Source: Clostridium sp. TW13 (GTDB taxonomy: Bacteria > Bacillota > Clostridia > Clostridiales > Clostridiaceae). Taken from it: 64,000 nucleotides of DNA. The notes beneath the pieces are model-generated. The model searched no databases. It worked only from the letters and a program-made list of their open reading frames with translations, and had not been told where the DNA came from. The stretch is taken from contig NZ_BROD01000001.1 in NCBI RefSeq assembly GCF_024345225.1, positions 3,048,362 to 3,112,361 on the forward strand, written 5' to 3'. The translations under genes and the position numbers were made by a program. Below, piece after piece: positions 53,450 to 62,658 of the stretch. Numbering within the stretch: position 1 is the stretch's first letter; the number at the start of each line of letters is the position of its first letter.

Positions 53450-53480
53450 AAAAGCCCTTGATTTGATTTCAAGGGCTTTT
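53450..53480. terminator. Bidirectional terminator between AraC and HXXEE genes
   Basis: AAAAGCCCTTGA and TCAAGGGCTTTT form a perfect 12-bp stem with a 7-nt loop and terminal A and T runs. The genes are convergent. Confidence 0.88.
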
Positions 53481-53521
53481 AATTATATTAAGATTATAAT
53501 TTTTATCTTTAAGCAACATAA

Positions 53522-54031
53522 TCATTCAACTAATTTAGCAAGATTATTAATGTTCTTGTGCAATATCTTCATGTTAATAAAAGCAAATAAAATTCCAACT
53601 GTTATCCAAATGGCAATTTCAGCAACAGAATAACCAAGAATGTTCTGGGCAAGTTTTAAAATATAGCAACATGGAATAACAGTTAGCCATCCTGTTATCT
53701 CCCCAGGAACATAGTGTCGATAAGATAATGGTAACAATATTATATGGAATAAAATCAGATGTACAATATTAGCTACTAGTAAGCCATACCATAACCCATA
53801 AAATCCAGTTATATTGCCAAGCATAGTGGCAAAAATCCATAAAATCAGCTCTTCATACACCCCTATAGCAAATCCAGCTGTATTTTTTGTGCATCCAAAA
53901 GGTGTTATAGGCAAACGTATATGTTGTTTAAACCCCTTTTTGCACCAGCACTTTGCCATAACAATCTCTTCCATATCATGTACAATAAATAGCAATGGAA
54001 ACATCCACACAAACCATTTTAATTCATTCAT
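53522..54031 (-). CDS. HXXEE-domain membrane protein
   Basis: A 169-aa protein with about five hydrophobic segments. The name-giving motif HDMEE lies at about residues 18-22 (LLFIVHDMEEIVMAKCW), with further conserved-looking parts GFAIGVYEELILW and HLILFHIIL. The biochemical role of the family is unknown; the His and Glu residues within the membrane suggest metal binding or an enzymatic function. It is divergent from a TetR regulator 158 bp away, which probably controls it. GGAGGG precedes the ATG. Confidence 0.88.
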   Translation of the reverse strand: MNELKWFVWMFPLLFIVHDMEEIVMAKCWCKKGFKQHIRLPITPFGCTKNTAGFAIGVYEELILWIFATMLGNITGFYGLWYGLLVANIVHLILFHIILLPLSYRHYVPGEITGWLTVIPCCYILKLAQNILGYSVAEIAIWITVGILFAFINMKILHKNINNLAKLVE

Positions 54032-54189
54032 ATATCATCCCTCCTTACATTCTCCATTTTAATCTTCTGCTTTAATGTTTCAATCATCAGATTTTCAATG
54101 TTTATATAATTAAGCAACAAAAAACATACATAATGTTGTTTATCTATATAAAGTGTTTTAAAATAGAGGTAAGTTAGGGGGGATTTTAA

Positions 54190-54753
54190 GTGAATCAAAA
54201 TGACTTACGTGTTATAAAAACCAGAAAAAATATTGAGGAGTCTTTTATTTTCTTACTAAAACAAAAGGACTTTTATAAAATCACTGTGCAAGATATATTA
54301 GACACAGCTTTAATTAACCGTTCTACCTTTTATAAACATTATGAAGATAAATATCAACTGGCTGAAACGCTTTGTAATGAAGTATTAGATTTACTAAAGG
54401 CTGGTGTGAGAAATCGATTTTGCTGTGCCACTTTAGAAGATGCTCTTATTACAATAAAACCATTGTACCAGATACTATCTGCCAAACGAGAAGAAATTTT
54501 GGCTCTCTTTAATATCCATACAGATACCATTCATTTATATGATGATATGGCTGATTTACTAAAAAGAAGCTTTTATGAACAACATAACACCAAAACTCAG
54601 CATTCCCCTAAAATTTTAGACTATTTTTCAGTGCTATACGCATCACATGTTATGACTTCAATTAAATGGTGTCTTCAAAATAATGGATATGAGGAATTAT
54701 GCAATCATGCTCAAGTTTTTTTCAAATTAGCAGAAGTTTTTAAGTACCCATAA
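54190..54753 (+). CDS. TetR family transcriptional regulator
   Basis: A 187-aa protein. The N-terminal TetR HTH is seen in RKNIEESFIFLLKQKDFYKI, TVQDILDTALINRSTFYKHY. The C-terminal ligand domain is helical (TetR_C_7-like pattern, ending in VFKYP). The start is GTG at 54190, with GGGGGG about 8 nt upstream. It is divergent from the HXXEE gene, the usual arrangement of a local repressor and its target. Confidence 0.92.
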   Translation: MNQNDLRVIKTRKNIEESFIFLLKQKDFYKITVQDILDTALINRSTFYKHYEDKYQLAETLCNEVLDLLKAGVRNRFCCATLEDALITIKPLYQILSAKREEILALFNIHTDTIHLYDDMADLLKRSFYEQHNTKTQHSPKILDYFSVLYASHVMTSIKWCLQNNGYEELCNHAQVFFKLAEVFKYP

Positions 54754-54815
54754 ATAACTTTACCATTTTCTTATCTAACTGAGTAAACTACTTCTTCCCA
54801 AGTATATAGTTACTT

Positions 54816-55376
54816 CTATTCTGATATCTTATACTCTTTTCCAATATTCCAACACTTTGCAACTAAATCACCTGTTTTTAAATATGATGCTGTTGGAAGT
54901 TCAAACAATACTGGTCTTACCTTTTCATAATCTATGTTTCCATTTTCATTTAATCTATCTTCTTCCACGTGAGTATGAACAACTTTTAAGATGAAATTAT
55001 CATAATCTTTGCTATCATAAATATCTACTAATTCACATTCCATTACAAGTGGTGACTTATCAATTATTGGAACATTTAATTCTCCCATGTAGTATTTAAA
55101 CACTTGTGATTTATCAACTTTGCTACCAGACACAAGTCCTACATAATCAGCTTCCACCACCATATCTTCACTTACTAAATTAACGGAAACTGCTTTATTT
55201 TCTTTTATCCCTATACTGGTGTAACGTTCTTTTCCTATACTAAGCATTATAAAATCCACGCCTACAATTCCCACATGAGCAATAGTACTCCAATTAACTT
55301 TACCTTCAACTACTGTTCCTACTATTGTTGAAGGTGTTGGATAAAGACCTAAAACTGATCCGATATTTTTTTTCAT
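54816..55376 (-). CDS. Flavin reductase-like (FMN-binding split barrel) protein
   Basis: A 186-aa protein. The fold is suggested by GSVLGLYPTPSTIVGTVVEG, VNWSTIAHVGIVGVDFIMLS, KAVSVNLVSEDMVVEADYVG and a C-terminal SYLKTGDLVAKCWNIGK. Such proteins bind FMN and reduce flavin or other substrates with NAD(P)H. I take the ATG at 55376 (GGGGAGG upstream); an in-frame start at 55427 adds 17 residues without a ribosome site. It is divergent from an HxlR regulator with a palindrome in between, a frequent pairing for redox-responsive control. Confidence 0.92.
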   Translation of the reverse strand: MKKNIGSVLGLYPTPSTIVGTVVEGKVNWSTIAHVGIVGVDFIMLSIGKERYTSIGIKENKAVSVNLVSEDMVVEADYVGLVSGSKVDKSQVFKYYMGELNVPIIDKSPLVMECELVDIYDSKDYDNFILKVVHTHVEEDRLNENGNIDYEKVRPVLFELPTASYLKTGDLVAKCWNIGKEYKISE

Positions 55377-55486
55377 TATTTTATTCCTCCCCACATAATC
55401 TTTATTACTTTTTAGTATCAAATTCATTTATGATATTATTGTAACAATAATTTTCCTTTAATCAAGAAAGCACTTTTTTGTAACAT

Positions 55487-55504
55487 ACTTACTAAAAAGT
55501 AAGT
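55487..55504. promoter_or_regulatory. Palindromic operator candidate for the HxlR regulator
   Basis: ACTTACT-AAAA-AGTAAGT is a perfect 7-bp dyad in the 249-bp divergent region. A related half (ACTTTTTAGT) occurs near 55408. HxlR-family dimers bind such short dyads. Confidence 0.55.
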
Positions 55505-55625
55505 GATATTTTTAGGTTATACTTGCTTATTAAGTTAATTTTTGTTACCATCGTGATAGCGATTTTTTTCGATTAGTTATATATTCTTTAGTTGTATATT
55601 ATGAAAAAAGAAAGTGAGGTAAATA

Positions 55626-55970
55626 ATGAATAACTCAAAAAAATTCAACTGCCCCGTGGAAGCTACCCTAAGCCTAATTGGCGGAAAATATAAAGCAATC
55701 ATTTTATTTCACTTAATAAATCAAACTCTTCGATTTAGTGAGTTACAGAAGCTAATCCCCCAAGCCACTCCCAAAATGCTTACTCAACAATTACGAGAAC
55801 TAGAAAGTGATGAGTTAATTATAAGAACTATTTATCCCGTAGTTCCACCTAAAACTGAGTACTCTCTCTCAGAGTTTGGAAAAACCTTAACTCCTATAAT
55901 AGATGCAATGTGCGATTGGGGTAATAATTATTTAAATAAAAATAATATTCATAATGATATTATAATTTGA
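55626..55970 (+). CDS. HxlR family transcriptional regulator
   Basis: A 114-aa winged-helix protein. CPVEATLSLIGGKYKAIIL at the start includes the family Cys that often acts as a redox sensor. LRFSELQKLIPQATPKMLTQ and LRELESDELIIRTIYPVVPP form the recognition helix and wing. It is divergent from the flavin reductase gene and probably represses it. AAGTGAGG precedes the ATG. Confidence 0.94.
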   Translation: MNNSKKFNCPVEATLSLIGGKYKAIILFHLINQTLRFSELQKLIPQATPKMLTQQLRELESDELIIRTIYPVVPPKTEYSLSEFGKTLTPIIDAMCDWGNNYLNKNNIHNDIII

Positions 55971-56058
55971 TAAAGTTTATTTTTATTTTTCACCATTTTC
56001 TCCTTTATTAATTTCAAGAATAATCAATAATTCAAATCATCTAGTCTATACCTTCTTC

Positions 56059-56370
56059 TTAATGTAACATTAGATATTGCAACGCAACTATTAATGAAAT
56101 AATCACCAAAGAAATTCCTACTATTAAGCTAGCATTTATAACAATATAATTTAATCTTAATTTATTTGAATCATTACCATACCTTTTAGCAATATCTTCT
56201 GCTATCTCATTCCTTAAACTATAAATGTATAAAGCAGTTGAAAAATAAACTAAGGATGGGCTTAAAATATTCAGCACAATATTATGCACCAAAAATGTAG
56301 TAATTCCAGTTAACAATACGATAATTATAATAAATTTTCTTACTTTTCTTCTATAAGTCATACAAATCAT
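56059..56370 (-). CDS. Small membrane protein of unknown function, 103 aa
   Basis: About three TM segments (FIIIIVLLTGITTFLVHNIV, LSPSLVYFSTALYIYSL, VINASLIVGISLVIISLIVA), with a short charged loop (RNEIAEDIAKRYGNDSNKLR) between the second and third. I do not recognise the family. Two starts are possible, ATG at 56370 or 56361; AGGTTAGG suits the second better. It is monocistronic. Confidence 0.65.
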   Translation of the reverse strand: MICMTYRRKVRKFIIIIVLLTGITTFLVHNIVLNILSPSLVYFSTALYIYSLRNEIAEDIAKRYGNDSNKLRLNYIVINASLIVGISLVIISLIVALQYLMLH

Positions 56371-56504
56371 CCTAACCTAATATTTTTTCACCAAATCTAA
56401 TATTATTTTTAAAATTCTATCTTATTACTCATATTTGCTTTAAAAATATAATTACATTTTACCATATTGTTGTAATAATGTATTAAAAAGTTTCCGCATT
56501 AAAA

Positions 56505-56529
56505 AAGCCACGATTTTCTGTCGTGGCTT
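56505..56529 (-). terminator. Terminator of the SUKH protein gene
   Basis: AAGCCACGA and TCGTGGCTT form a perfect 9-bp stem with a 7-nt loop. On the minus strand TTTTTTAATG follows. Confidence 0.85.
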
Positions 56530-56599
56530 CTAGTTTAATATAATTGATTTTCTAAACATATAATATTTATTTTTTATTTGAAATCCACTATTTATAGCA

Positions 56600-57940
56600 T
56601 TAAGCTTTCAACTTCATTCTTTCTAAAAACTTTTCCATATAATTTATTGCAAAGTTATCCTCTTTATCGTTCTCCAACTTATATTCTTTCAATATCTTTT
56701 CATAAATTGGTATAAGTCTTTTATCATCACTATCATGAGTCATATAAATGGCCTTATTAACAACTATTTTTTCATCATTAAACATTGGTAATATTTCTTC
56801 TATATAATCATTGGTATTACAAAAACGGAACAAGTTTCCTAAAGTTACTGCTCTCATATTAACATCATTACTTTTTAGTAATTTTAAAAAGTCATTTACA
56901 TCAACATTACTACACTGTTGAAATACTCTCCAAAATATGCTGTCTACACATTTATACGAAAATTTTTCTATATTATCTAATAAGATTTTATACCAAAAAT
57001 TAAAATTATTTTGCTGATACATCACAATATAATCTACATATTTATCTGGCTCATCTGAATCAAAGCCATCTATTATAATTTGATTAATTTTAGGATGATT
57101 AAACCTTACTAATCTCTTAAACAACTCCAATCTCTCATCTTCATTCGTTGTGGTACAATAATGCTCATATAGAATATTTAAAGTTTCTGATGATACCTTC
57201 TCAAATTTCATCATGGAAAATAAAATCTGAATTTTTAGTTTTATATCATCCTTACACGTTAGATACTTGTTAATTAATTCTTTCTCATCTCCAGGCATTT
57301 TTCCACCATACCATGTCATATCATAACCTTTTGCAGTTTCTATTAGCCAACATTCATACCACTCTATAAATGAATTTCCATATGCAAAGACAGGCCTGTG
57401 TCTATCATAATCACCATACATAATCTTTCCTTTATTCTCACCTGATAAAATAATATTCATATTTAATGTACATCCTTGAGTTCCTAAGTATAATAATCCT
57501 TGCCATAATTCACTCTCAAGCTCATCATATTCATCATCATCACATTCCTCATATTTTTCAATAAAATTATCATATTCTTCTTGTGATTTCATTGGTGATA
57601 AAAGAGTCTCCTTACCTAAAGAAGCAAGATATTCAATATTATCTACTTTAAATGGTTTTAATCCATAATAGGGACCTGCCCCTCCATTACCTACATTGGT
57701 AATAAACCAAAAATAGTCTTCTGGCAATCTAAAATTATACTTTTTCTCTGCCTCTGAGACTTCTTTCTCTGAAATTGTAGGCTTTAACTTATACTTATGG
57801 CTTTGAGCACCAAACTGTTTAAAATTAGGATCAGCCTTCCTTGCTTTATCAAGTAAATCTAATATGTACTCTTTTCTTTTTTTGTCCAATTTCATTTCAT
57901 TATTAATTACATTGTTCTTTTTCTTAAACCAGTTAATCAT
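56600..57940 (-). CDS. SMI1/KNR4 (SUKH) family protein with helical-repeat C-terminus
   Basis: A 446-aa soluble protein. The SUKH domain (about 45-205) is marked by ISEKEVSEAEKKYNFRLPED, YFWFITNVGNGGAGPYYGL and, at its end, YGNSFIEWYECWL. The C-terminal 230 residues are helical and HEAT-like (LLKSNDVNMRAVTLGNLFRF, MTHDSDDKRLIPIYEKIL). SUKH proteins commonly act as immunity proteins against polymorphic toxins, but no toxin gene is seen in the neighbourhood. AGAGGGA precedes the ATG. Confidence 0.9.
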   Translation of the reverse strand: MINWFKKKNNVINNEMKLDKKRKEYILDLLDKARKADPNFKQFGAQSHKYKLKPTISEKEVSEAEKKYNFRLPEDYFWFITNVGNGGAGPYYGLKPFKVDNIEYLASLGKETLLSPMKSQEEYDNFIEKYEECDDDEYDELESELWQGLLYLGTQGCTLNMNIILSGENKGKIMYGDYDRHRPVFAYGNSFIEWYECWLIETAKGYDMTWYGGKMPGDEKELINKYLTCKDDIKLKIQILFSMMKFEKVSSETLNILYEHYCTTTNEDERLELFKRLVRFNHPKINQIIIDGFDSDEPDKYVDYIVMYQQNNFNFWYKILLDNIEKFSYKCVDSIFWRVFQQCSNVDVNDFLKLLKSNDVNMRAVTLGNLFRFCNTNDYIEEILPMFNDEKIVVNKAIYMTHDSDDKRLIPIYEKILKEYKLENDKEDNFAINYMEKFLERMKLKA

Positions 57941-58040
57941 AAATTTCCCTCTACTCCAAATTCCTAAAGTATTTTTTTCTTTTATGCTCTTTTTACTAAT
58001 TATCTCCTATAAATTGAAATTTCTCAACTTAGTAATATTT

Positions 58041-58106
58041 CTTTAGGTTATCTTTAGGTTGGCTTAAGTTTATGTTAAATGTAATCTTATATGATATTAG
58101 TATAAA
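58041..58106 (+). promoter_or_regulatory. 11-bp direct repeats and -10 element upstream of the TCS cluster
   Basis: Four units repeat with an 11-bp period: CTTTAGGTTAT, CTTTAGGTTGG, CTTAAGTTTAT and a weaker GTTAAATGTAA (58041-58084). A -10-like TATAAA follows at about 58101. OmpR/PhoB-type regulators bind head-to-tail 11-bp repeats. The response regulator is encoded 330 bp downstream, so autoregulation is likely. Confidence 0.55.
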
Positions 58107-58127
58107 TTAATTAAGGGAGGTTTCAAA

Positions 58128-58328
58128 ATGAATTTAATAGCCTGCATATTATTAACTATTATCGGAGGTGCAATGCTAGTCATGCCTAAAAAAGTATGGA
58201 TAATTTCAGATTCATGGAAAGTAAAAACAAAGGCTGAACCAACATCATTATACCTAATCCTTATTCGAATAGGTGGTTCTATATTGATTATTGGTGGTAT
58301 TAGTGCAATTCTTCTGTTTCGTTCCTAA
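58128..58328 (+). CDS. Small two-TM membrane protein (DUF6199-like), 66 aa
   Basis: Two TM segments (LIACILLTIIGGAMLVM and LIRIGGSILIIGGISAILLF) flank a short outside or inside loop with VWIISDSWKVKTKAEPTSLY. The pattern fits the small DUF6199 group, though this is from memory. AAGGGAGG precedes the ATG. It sits after the direct-repeat promoter and before the two-component genes (100-bp gap), so it may be part of the regulated set. Confidence 0.7.
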   Translation: MNLIACILLTIIGGAMLVMPKKVWIISDSWKVKTKAEPTSLYLILIRIGGSILIIGGISAILLFRS

Positions 58329-58427
58329 ACTTTAAAAATGTAATTAAATTATAATCCCCACCTACATTATGGTAAAATAATTATAATAATCCAATCTATA
58401 CATTTGGAATACAGGAGGATAACTAGA

Positions 58428-59141
58428 ATGCCTTATACAATTCTTATCGCAGATGATGAAAGTGAAATCTTAGAAGTACTAGAGATGTTTCTTGAAAATG
58501 ATGGTTTATCAGTAATAAAAGCTAATAATGGGCTTGAAGCTCTAAATGCCGTTAATCAAGAAAGAATTGATATGGCTATAATTGATATCATGATGCCTGA
58601 GATAGATGGACTTAAGCTTCTTAAAAAGATTAGGGAAAAAAGCAATATCCCTGTATTAATCCTCTCAGCTAAAGGCTGCGATAATGATAAAATTATTGGG
58701 CTTGGATTAGGGGCAGATGATTATGTATCAAAGCCTTTTAATCCACTTGAAATAGTTGCAAGAGTACATGCTCAGTTAAGAAGATTTTATAATTTAAATC
58801 CAGATAAAACTCATGGAGCCAACACTATAATTAAAATTGGTAATCTTGAGTTAAATACAGATGAAAATACTCTTAAGCGTAAAGATAAATATATTGAATT
58901 AACCAATAGAGAATACAGGATAATTAAACTTCTTATGGAATCACCAGGAAGAATATTTACAAAAAAGCAAATATTCGAAAACGCATGGGATGACTATTTT
59001 GTAGAAGATGACAGCACTATAATGGTACACATTAGCAACATCCGAAGCAAGATTGAAGAAGACACTAAAAATCCAGTATATTTAAAAACAATTAAAGGTC
59101 TTGGATACAAATTTGAAAAGAAGGTAGTTTTTGATGAATAG
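58428..59141 (+). CDS. OmpR/PhoB-family response regulator
   Basis: A 237-aa protein. The receiver domain (1-120) has ILIADDESEILE (acidic pocket), phospho-acceptor Asp in MAIIDIMMPEIDG, and VLILSAKG and GADDYVSKPFNPLEI (Lys). The C-terminal winged HTH (about 140-235) ends in VYLKTIKGLGYKFEKK. The ATG at 58428 follows AGGAGG; a start 24 nt upstream is rejected. It overlaps the kinase gene by 8 nt. Confidence 0.95.
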   Translation: MPYTILIADDESEILEVLEMFLENDGLSVIKANNGLEALNAVNQERIDMAIIDIMMPEIDGLKLLKKIREKSNIPVLILSAKGCDNDKIIGLGLGADDYVSKPFNPLEIVARVHAQLRRFYNLNPDKTHGANTIIKIGNLELNTDENTLKRKDKYIELTNREYRIIKLLMESPGRIFTKKQIFENAWDDYFVEDDSTIMVHISNIRSKIEEDTKNPVYLKTIKGLGYKFEKKVVFDE

Positions 59142-60561
59142 AAAAGCACAAAGCATATTCCTATCACTAGTAAAAAAATATGTTGTATTTGTTTTATTAA
59201 TAATACTCTCACTAGCTTTAACCTTCATTTTCATTATATATCAAATAAATACTTCAGCAGAAAAAGGAAATATTCCCAAAATCACTTCTGCCTCTATCGT
59301 AAGAAGTGATTATGAAAACATATATACTAAAGACATTGAAGATATACAAGGATGGGTAGAAATACTTGATGCAAATATGAATGTTATTTTTACAAAAGGA
59401 ACTAAAAAAGATGCTTATTATAAGTACTCCGAACAGGATATGATAAACACTCTAAATATGGACAGCACCTCTAAATATCTTGGAACATTGCAGAAATTCA
59501 AATCTCATAATGGAAAAGAATTATACTGTCTAGTGAAGTATCCATCAGATGCGTTTAAGCTTCAGTTTAATCTAAAAAAATTCCCTTATGAAACAGGAAG
59601 TATCATATATAACAATCTTATAAAAGGATGCGTATTCTTTTTATTATTATCTATAACAAACATTGTACTATTTAGTATATGGACATCTAAAAAAATTAAT
59701 AAACCACTCATGGAGTTGACTAAAGGAATAACTACAATGACTGATGGTAATTATGATACTAAGTTAGAATTCAAGGCTGAAAAAGAATTTGCAGCAATAA
59801 GAGATAGCTTTAACTATATGACTGAAAAGCTAAAAACTACTGAAGAAGAAAAAGAAAGAATTCAGCAGAGTAGAAATAGAATCCTTATTGATCTTTCTCA
59901 TGATATTAGGACTCCAATATCAACAATACAATGTTTTTCAAAAGCACTAGATGAGGGCTTAATTGAAGACCAAGATAAGAAACAGAGATATTACCATACT
60001 ATTTATACTAAATGTGGACGAGTAAGTGAGCTTATTAATGATTTATTCGAATTTGTTAAGCTAGAGAGCACTGACTATAAACCTCTCTTAGTAGAATCTG
60101 ATTTTTGCGAATTTATAAGAGAAATAATAACAGAATTCTATGATGAGATGGAAGAAAAAAAATATAAACTAGAAATATGTATTCCTGAAAGAGAAATAGT
60201 TATTGCATTTGACGAAAATATTATGAATAGAGCTATTTCAAATTTACTTTGCAATGCTCTAAAATACAACACTGAAGGAACTAAACTAAGAATCGAAATA
60301 AAAGAACTCTCCTCTACAGTGCTTCTAGAAATAGGAGATAACGGCTCCGGCATACCAAAACATATACAAGATATCATTTTTGATCCTTTTGTAAGAGGTG
60401 ATGAAGCAAGAAAAAGTGATGGTGGCACTGGACTAGGGCTTGCTATAGCAAAGAAAATAGTTGAAAAACATAATGGAAAACTGGAGCTCTATACTAATAA
60501 TAATGGTGAAAAAACAACCTTTACCATCACCTTAAACAAACACAAATGTACGGACTGCTAG
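59134..60561 (+). CDS. Sensor histidine kinase (HAMP-HisKA-HATPase)
   Basis: A 475-aa protein. TM1 (about 15-37), an extracytoplasmic sensor of about 125 residues (ASIVRSDYENIYTKDIEDIQ and following), TM2 (about 163-187), HAMP, a short coiled coil, and HisKA with LIDLSHDIRTPISTIQ (phospho-acceptor His). The HATPase has NLLCNALKYN, IGDNGSGIP and GGTGLGLAIAKKI. The layout is VanS/PhoR-like, not the short BceS type. The ATG at 59134 overlaps the regulator stop. The stimulus is unknown; the nearby BceAB genes are convergent and have their own kinase. Confidence 0.95.
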   Translation: MNRKAQSIFLSLVKKYVVFVLLIILSLALTFIFIIYQINTSAEKGNIPKITSASIVRSDYENIYTKDIEDIQGWVEILDANMNVIFTKGTKKDAYYKYSEQDMINTLNMDSTSKYLGTLQKFKSHNGKELYCLVKYPSDAFKLQFNLKKFPYETGSIIYNNLIKGCVFFLLLSITNIVLFSIWTSKKINKPLMELTKGITTMTDGNYDTKLEFKAEKEFAAIRDSFNYMTEKLKTTEEEKERIQQSRNRILIDLSHDIRTPISTIQCFSKALDEGLIEDQDKKQRYYHTIYTKCGRVSELINDLFEFVKLESTDYKPLLVESDFCEFIREIITEFYDEMEEKKYKLEICIPEREIVIAFDENIMNRAISNLLCNALKYNTEGTKLRIEIKELSSTVLLEIGDNGSGIPKHIQDIIFDPFVRGDEARKSDGGTGLGLAIAKKIVEKHNGKLELYTNNNGEKTTFTITLNKHKCTDC

Positions 60562-60618
60562 TCAAGTTTTAGAAAAACTCTTTGATTTGAACAACTAACT
60601 TTGCTTATAAATAAAATT

Positions 60619-60644
60619 CCCCTGACAATAATTTCTGTCAGGGG
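60619..60644. terminator. Bidirectional terminator between the histidine kinase and BceB-like genes
   Basis: CCCCTGACA and TGTCAGGGG form a perfect 9-bp GC-rich stem with an 8-nt loop, flanked by ATT/AAT. The genes are convergent. Confidence 0.88.
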
Positions 60645-60654
60645 GAATGATTAT

Positions 60655-62658
60655 TTATCTTGAACTAAATACCTTCTTTAAATATGCCCTTCTACTTATT
60701 TCATAAATACTTAAATACACTATACTATATCCCATAAACATATAAAGCATAATAATTTGTGGCACTTTACCTTCATTCATTTGATTATACATTTTCATTA
60801 AAATTATTGCTGTAATAACTAATGCTATAATAGAAGGAACTAAAAATATGATGCGTATTTCTTTGGATATTATCTTCCTTATTTCTGTGGTCGTCAAGCC
60901 TATTCTATTAAAACTATTCTTTCTTTGCTTATCTTCATCCAAAGATGTGAATATTTTAAAGTATAGTATTGCTCCACTACCAGTTAAGAAAATTACTCCT
61001 AAAAAGAAAAACGTAAAGAATATAAAACTACTTTTAGACATCTCAATATGTCGTGAATTACTTTTTATATTTAATGTTTCTGCAAGCTCTTCTCCACCTA
61101 TTTTTTTTAGTTCTTCTTTTAACTCTTGATTTATCCTCTTATAATCATGATCACTTTCTAAGTCTACCAATATATCATAGTATACATTTTCTGGGTCAAG
61201 ATTACTTTTAATTTCATTATATACTTTATTATTAAGTACTAGAAAACCTGGCCTCATATCTGAGATACAATCATAAATCTCATTGCTTAATTTCATTTTC
61301 TCATGTGCTATATTTTTTTGATTAAATTCTAAATACTTATTATTATTCTCTTTCTTATACTTATCTAAATTACTAATAAAATCAATGAAATAGTTTGTAT
61401 TTATTGCTTTACCTTTTGTAATTAATTTTAAAGTTAGGTCTCCATTAATATTTCTTCCTTCTTCAATAGGTGCTATTACTTCATTTTCTTTTAATTCTTT
61501 TGTCAATTTAGTAGTCTTATTATAGGTCTCGTTACTAATTATTCTTAACGCACGTATGTTATAGCCTGCTTCAGGATTTTTTTCTATATATTGCTCTTCT
61601 ATATTTTCAAGTTCATTATATGCTTTGATTTTTCCTGCATATTTTTCTATTATACTTTTAAAATCATTTCCATCTAATTGCTTTTTATTAACAATAATAC
61701 TTAAATCACTTTTATAATCCCTATCAATATACATTCCTCCTAATTTATAAAATGAAACTCCTTGTATTATGAAAAACATTCCTGCAGCTGTCATTATTAT
61801 TGATATAAAAATGGTAGATCTATATGATAGAAACTTACTTGATAAGGTTCTTATTGTTACTATATTATTGTTATATATTTTCTTGAACTTTTTTAATATA
61901 ACTTCCACCAACGCCATAAAAAAGCCTATTAAAAAATACAATGATGCTATTGCCACAATGGCAAATACCACAGTATACTTGGTAATATTACTTGCTCCAC
62001 CTATACATTCAATAATTTTGTTATATGAAACTACAAAGGCAATCGCAGATACTATACCTTTTACAAAAACACCTTTTCTCGCTACTTCTTTTTTTGATGA
62101 AAATTTTATTAATTCAACTATTGAATTTCTTCTTAATAAAATTTTCTGGTATAAATGGTTAATTAAAAATATGAGTAACCCTACTAGTACTACACTTAAA
62201 AGTCCTACAATATTAACTCCAATATTTACATTATCTATATCCATTACCTTTAAGAATGCCATATTAAATAACCTAGAAAATAAAATTCCTACAATAAGTC
62301 CTATGCTTATTGAGATACCTGATATAACAATGTTTTCATAAAAAAGTATTCTTAATATTTCCTTTGAGGTCAATCCAATAGTATAATATACTCCTAATTC
62401 TTTTCCCCTAGTTTTTGTGAAAGTTACTGTTATATAGATTATAAACGCCATAAGAAACAAAGTCATAATCCCTATAATTATATTTTTTTCATATCCTTTT
62501 ATGAATATTTCTTTGGATTTCTCTAAAAATGTATCACTATAAATGAAATTAAAAAACATAAATAATATACTTAATACAGCACTTGTCCCCAAAAGGTATG
62601 CAATATAATTTCTAATATTATATTTAATATTTTTTAATATAAGTTCATTAAATTTCAT
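60655..62658 (-). CDS. BceB-type FtsX-family ABC transporter permease
   Basis: A 667-aa membrane protein with ten predicted TM segments and a large extracellular domain (about residues 315-530) between TM7 and TM8, the hallmark of BceB-type peptide-antibiotic sensors and detoxifiers. The FtsX segments are near 60-150, 280-310 and 540-660. The start overlaps the ATPase stop (TAATG), so the two are translationally coupled. Expected role: resistance to bacitracin-like or other lipid II-targeting peptides, and signalling to the adjacent BceS-like kinase. Confidence 0.93.
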   Translation of the reverse strand: MKFNELILKNIKYNIRNYIAYLLGTSAVLSILFMFFNFIYSDTFLEKSKEIFIKGYEKNIIIGIMTLFLMAFIIYITVTFTKTRGKELGVYYTIGLTSKEILRILFYENIVISGISISIGLIVGILFSRLFNMAFLKVMDIDNVNIGVNIVGLLSVVLVGLLIFLINHLYQKILLRRNSIVELIKFSSKKEVARKGVFVKGIVSAIAFVVSYNKIIECIGGASNITKYTVVFAIVAIASLYFLIGFFMALVEVILKKFKKIYNNNIVTIRTLSSKFLSYRSTIFISIIMTAAGMFFIIQGVSFYKLGGMYIDRDYKSDLSIIVNKKQLDGNDFKSIIEKYAGKIKAYNELENIEEQYIEKNPEAGYNIRALRIISNETYNKTTKLTKELKENEVIAPIEEGRNINGDLTLKLITKGKAINTNYFIDFISNLDKYKKENNNKYLEFNQKNIAHEKMKLSNEIYDCISDMRPGFLVLNNKVYNEIKSNLDPENVYYDILVDLESDHDYKRINQELKEELKKIGGEELAETLNIKSNSRHIEMSKSSFIFFTFFFLGVIFLTGSGAILYFKIFTSLDEDKQRKNSFNRIGLTTTEIRKIISKEIRIIFLVPSIIALVITAIILMKMYNQMNEGKVPQIIMLYMFMGYSIVYLSIYEISRRAYLKKVFSSR

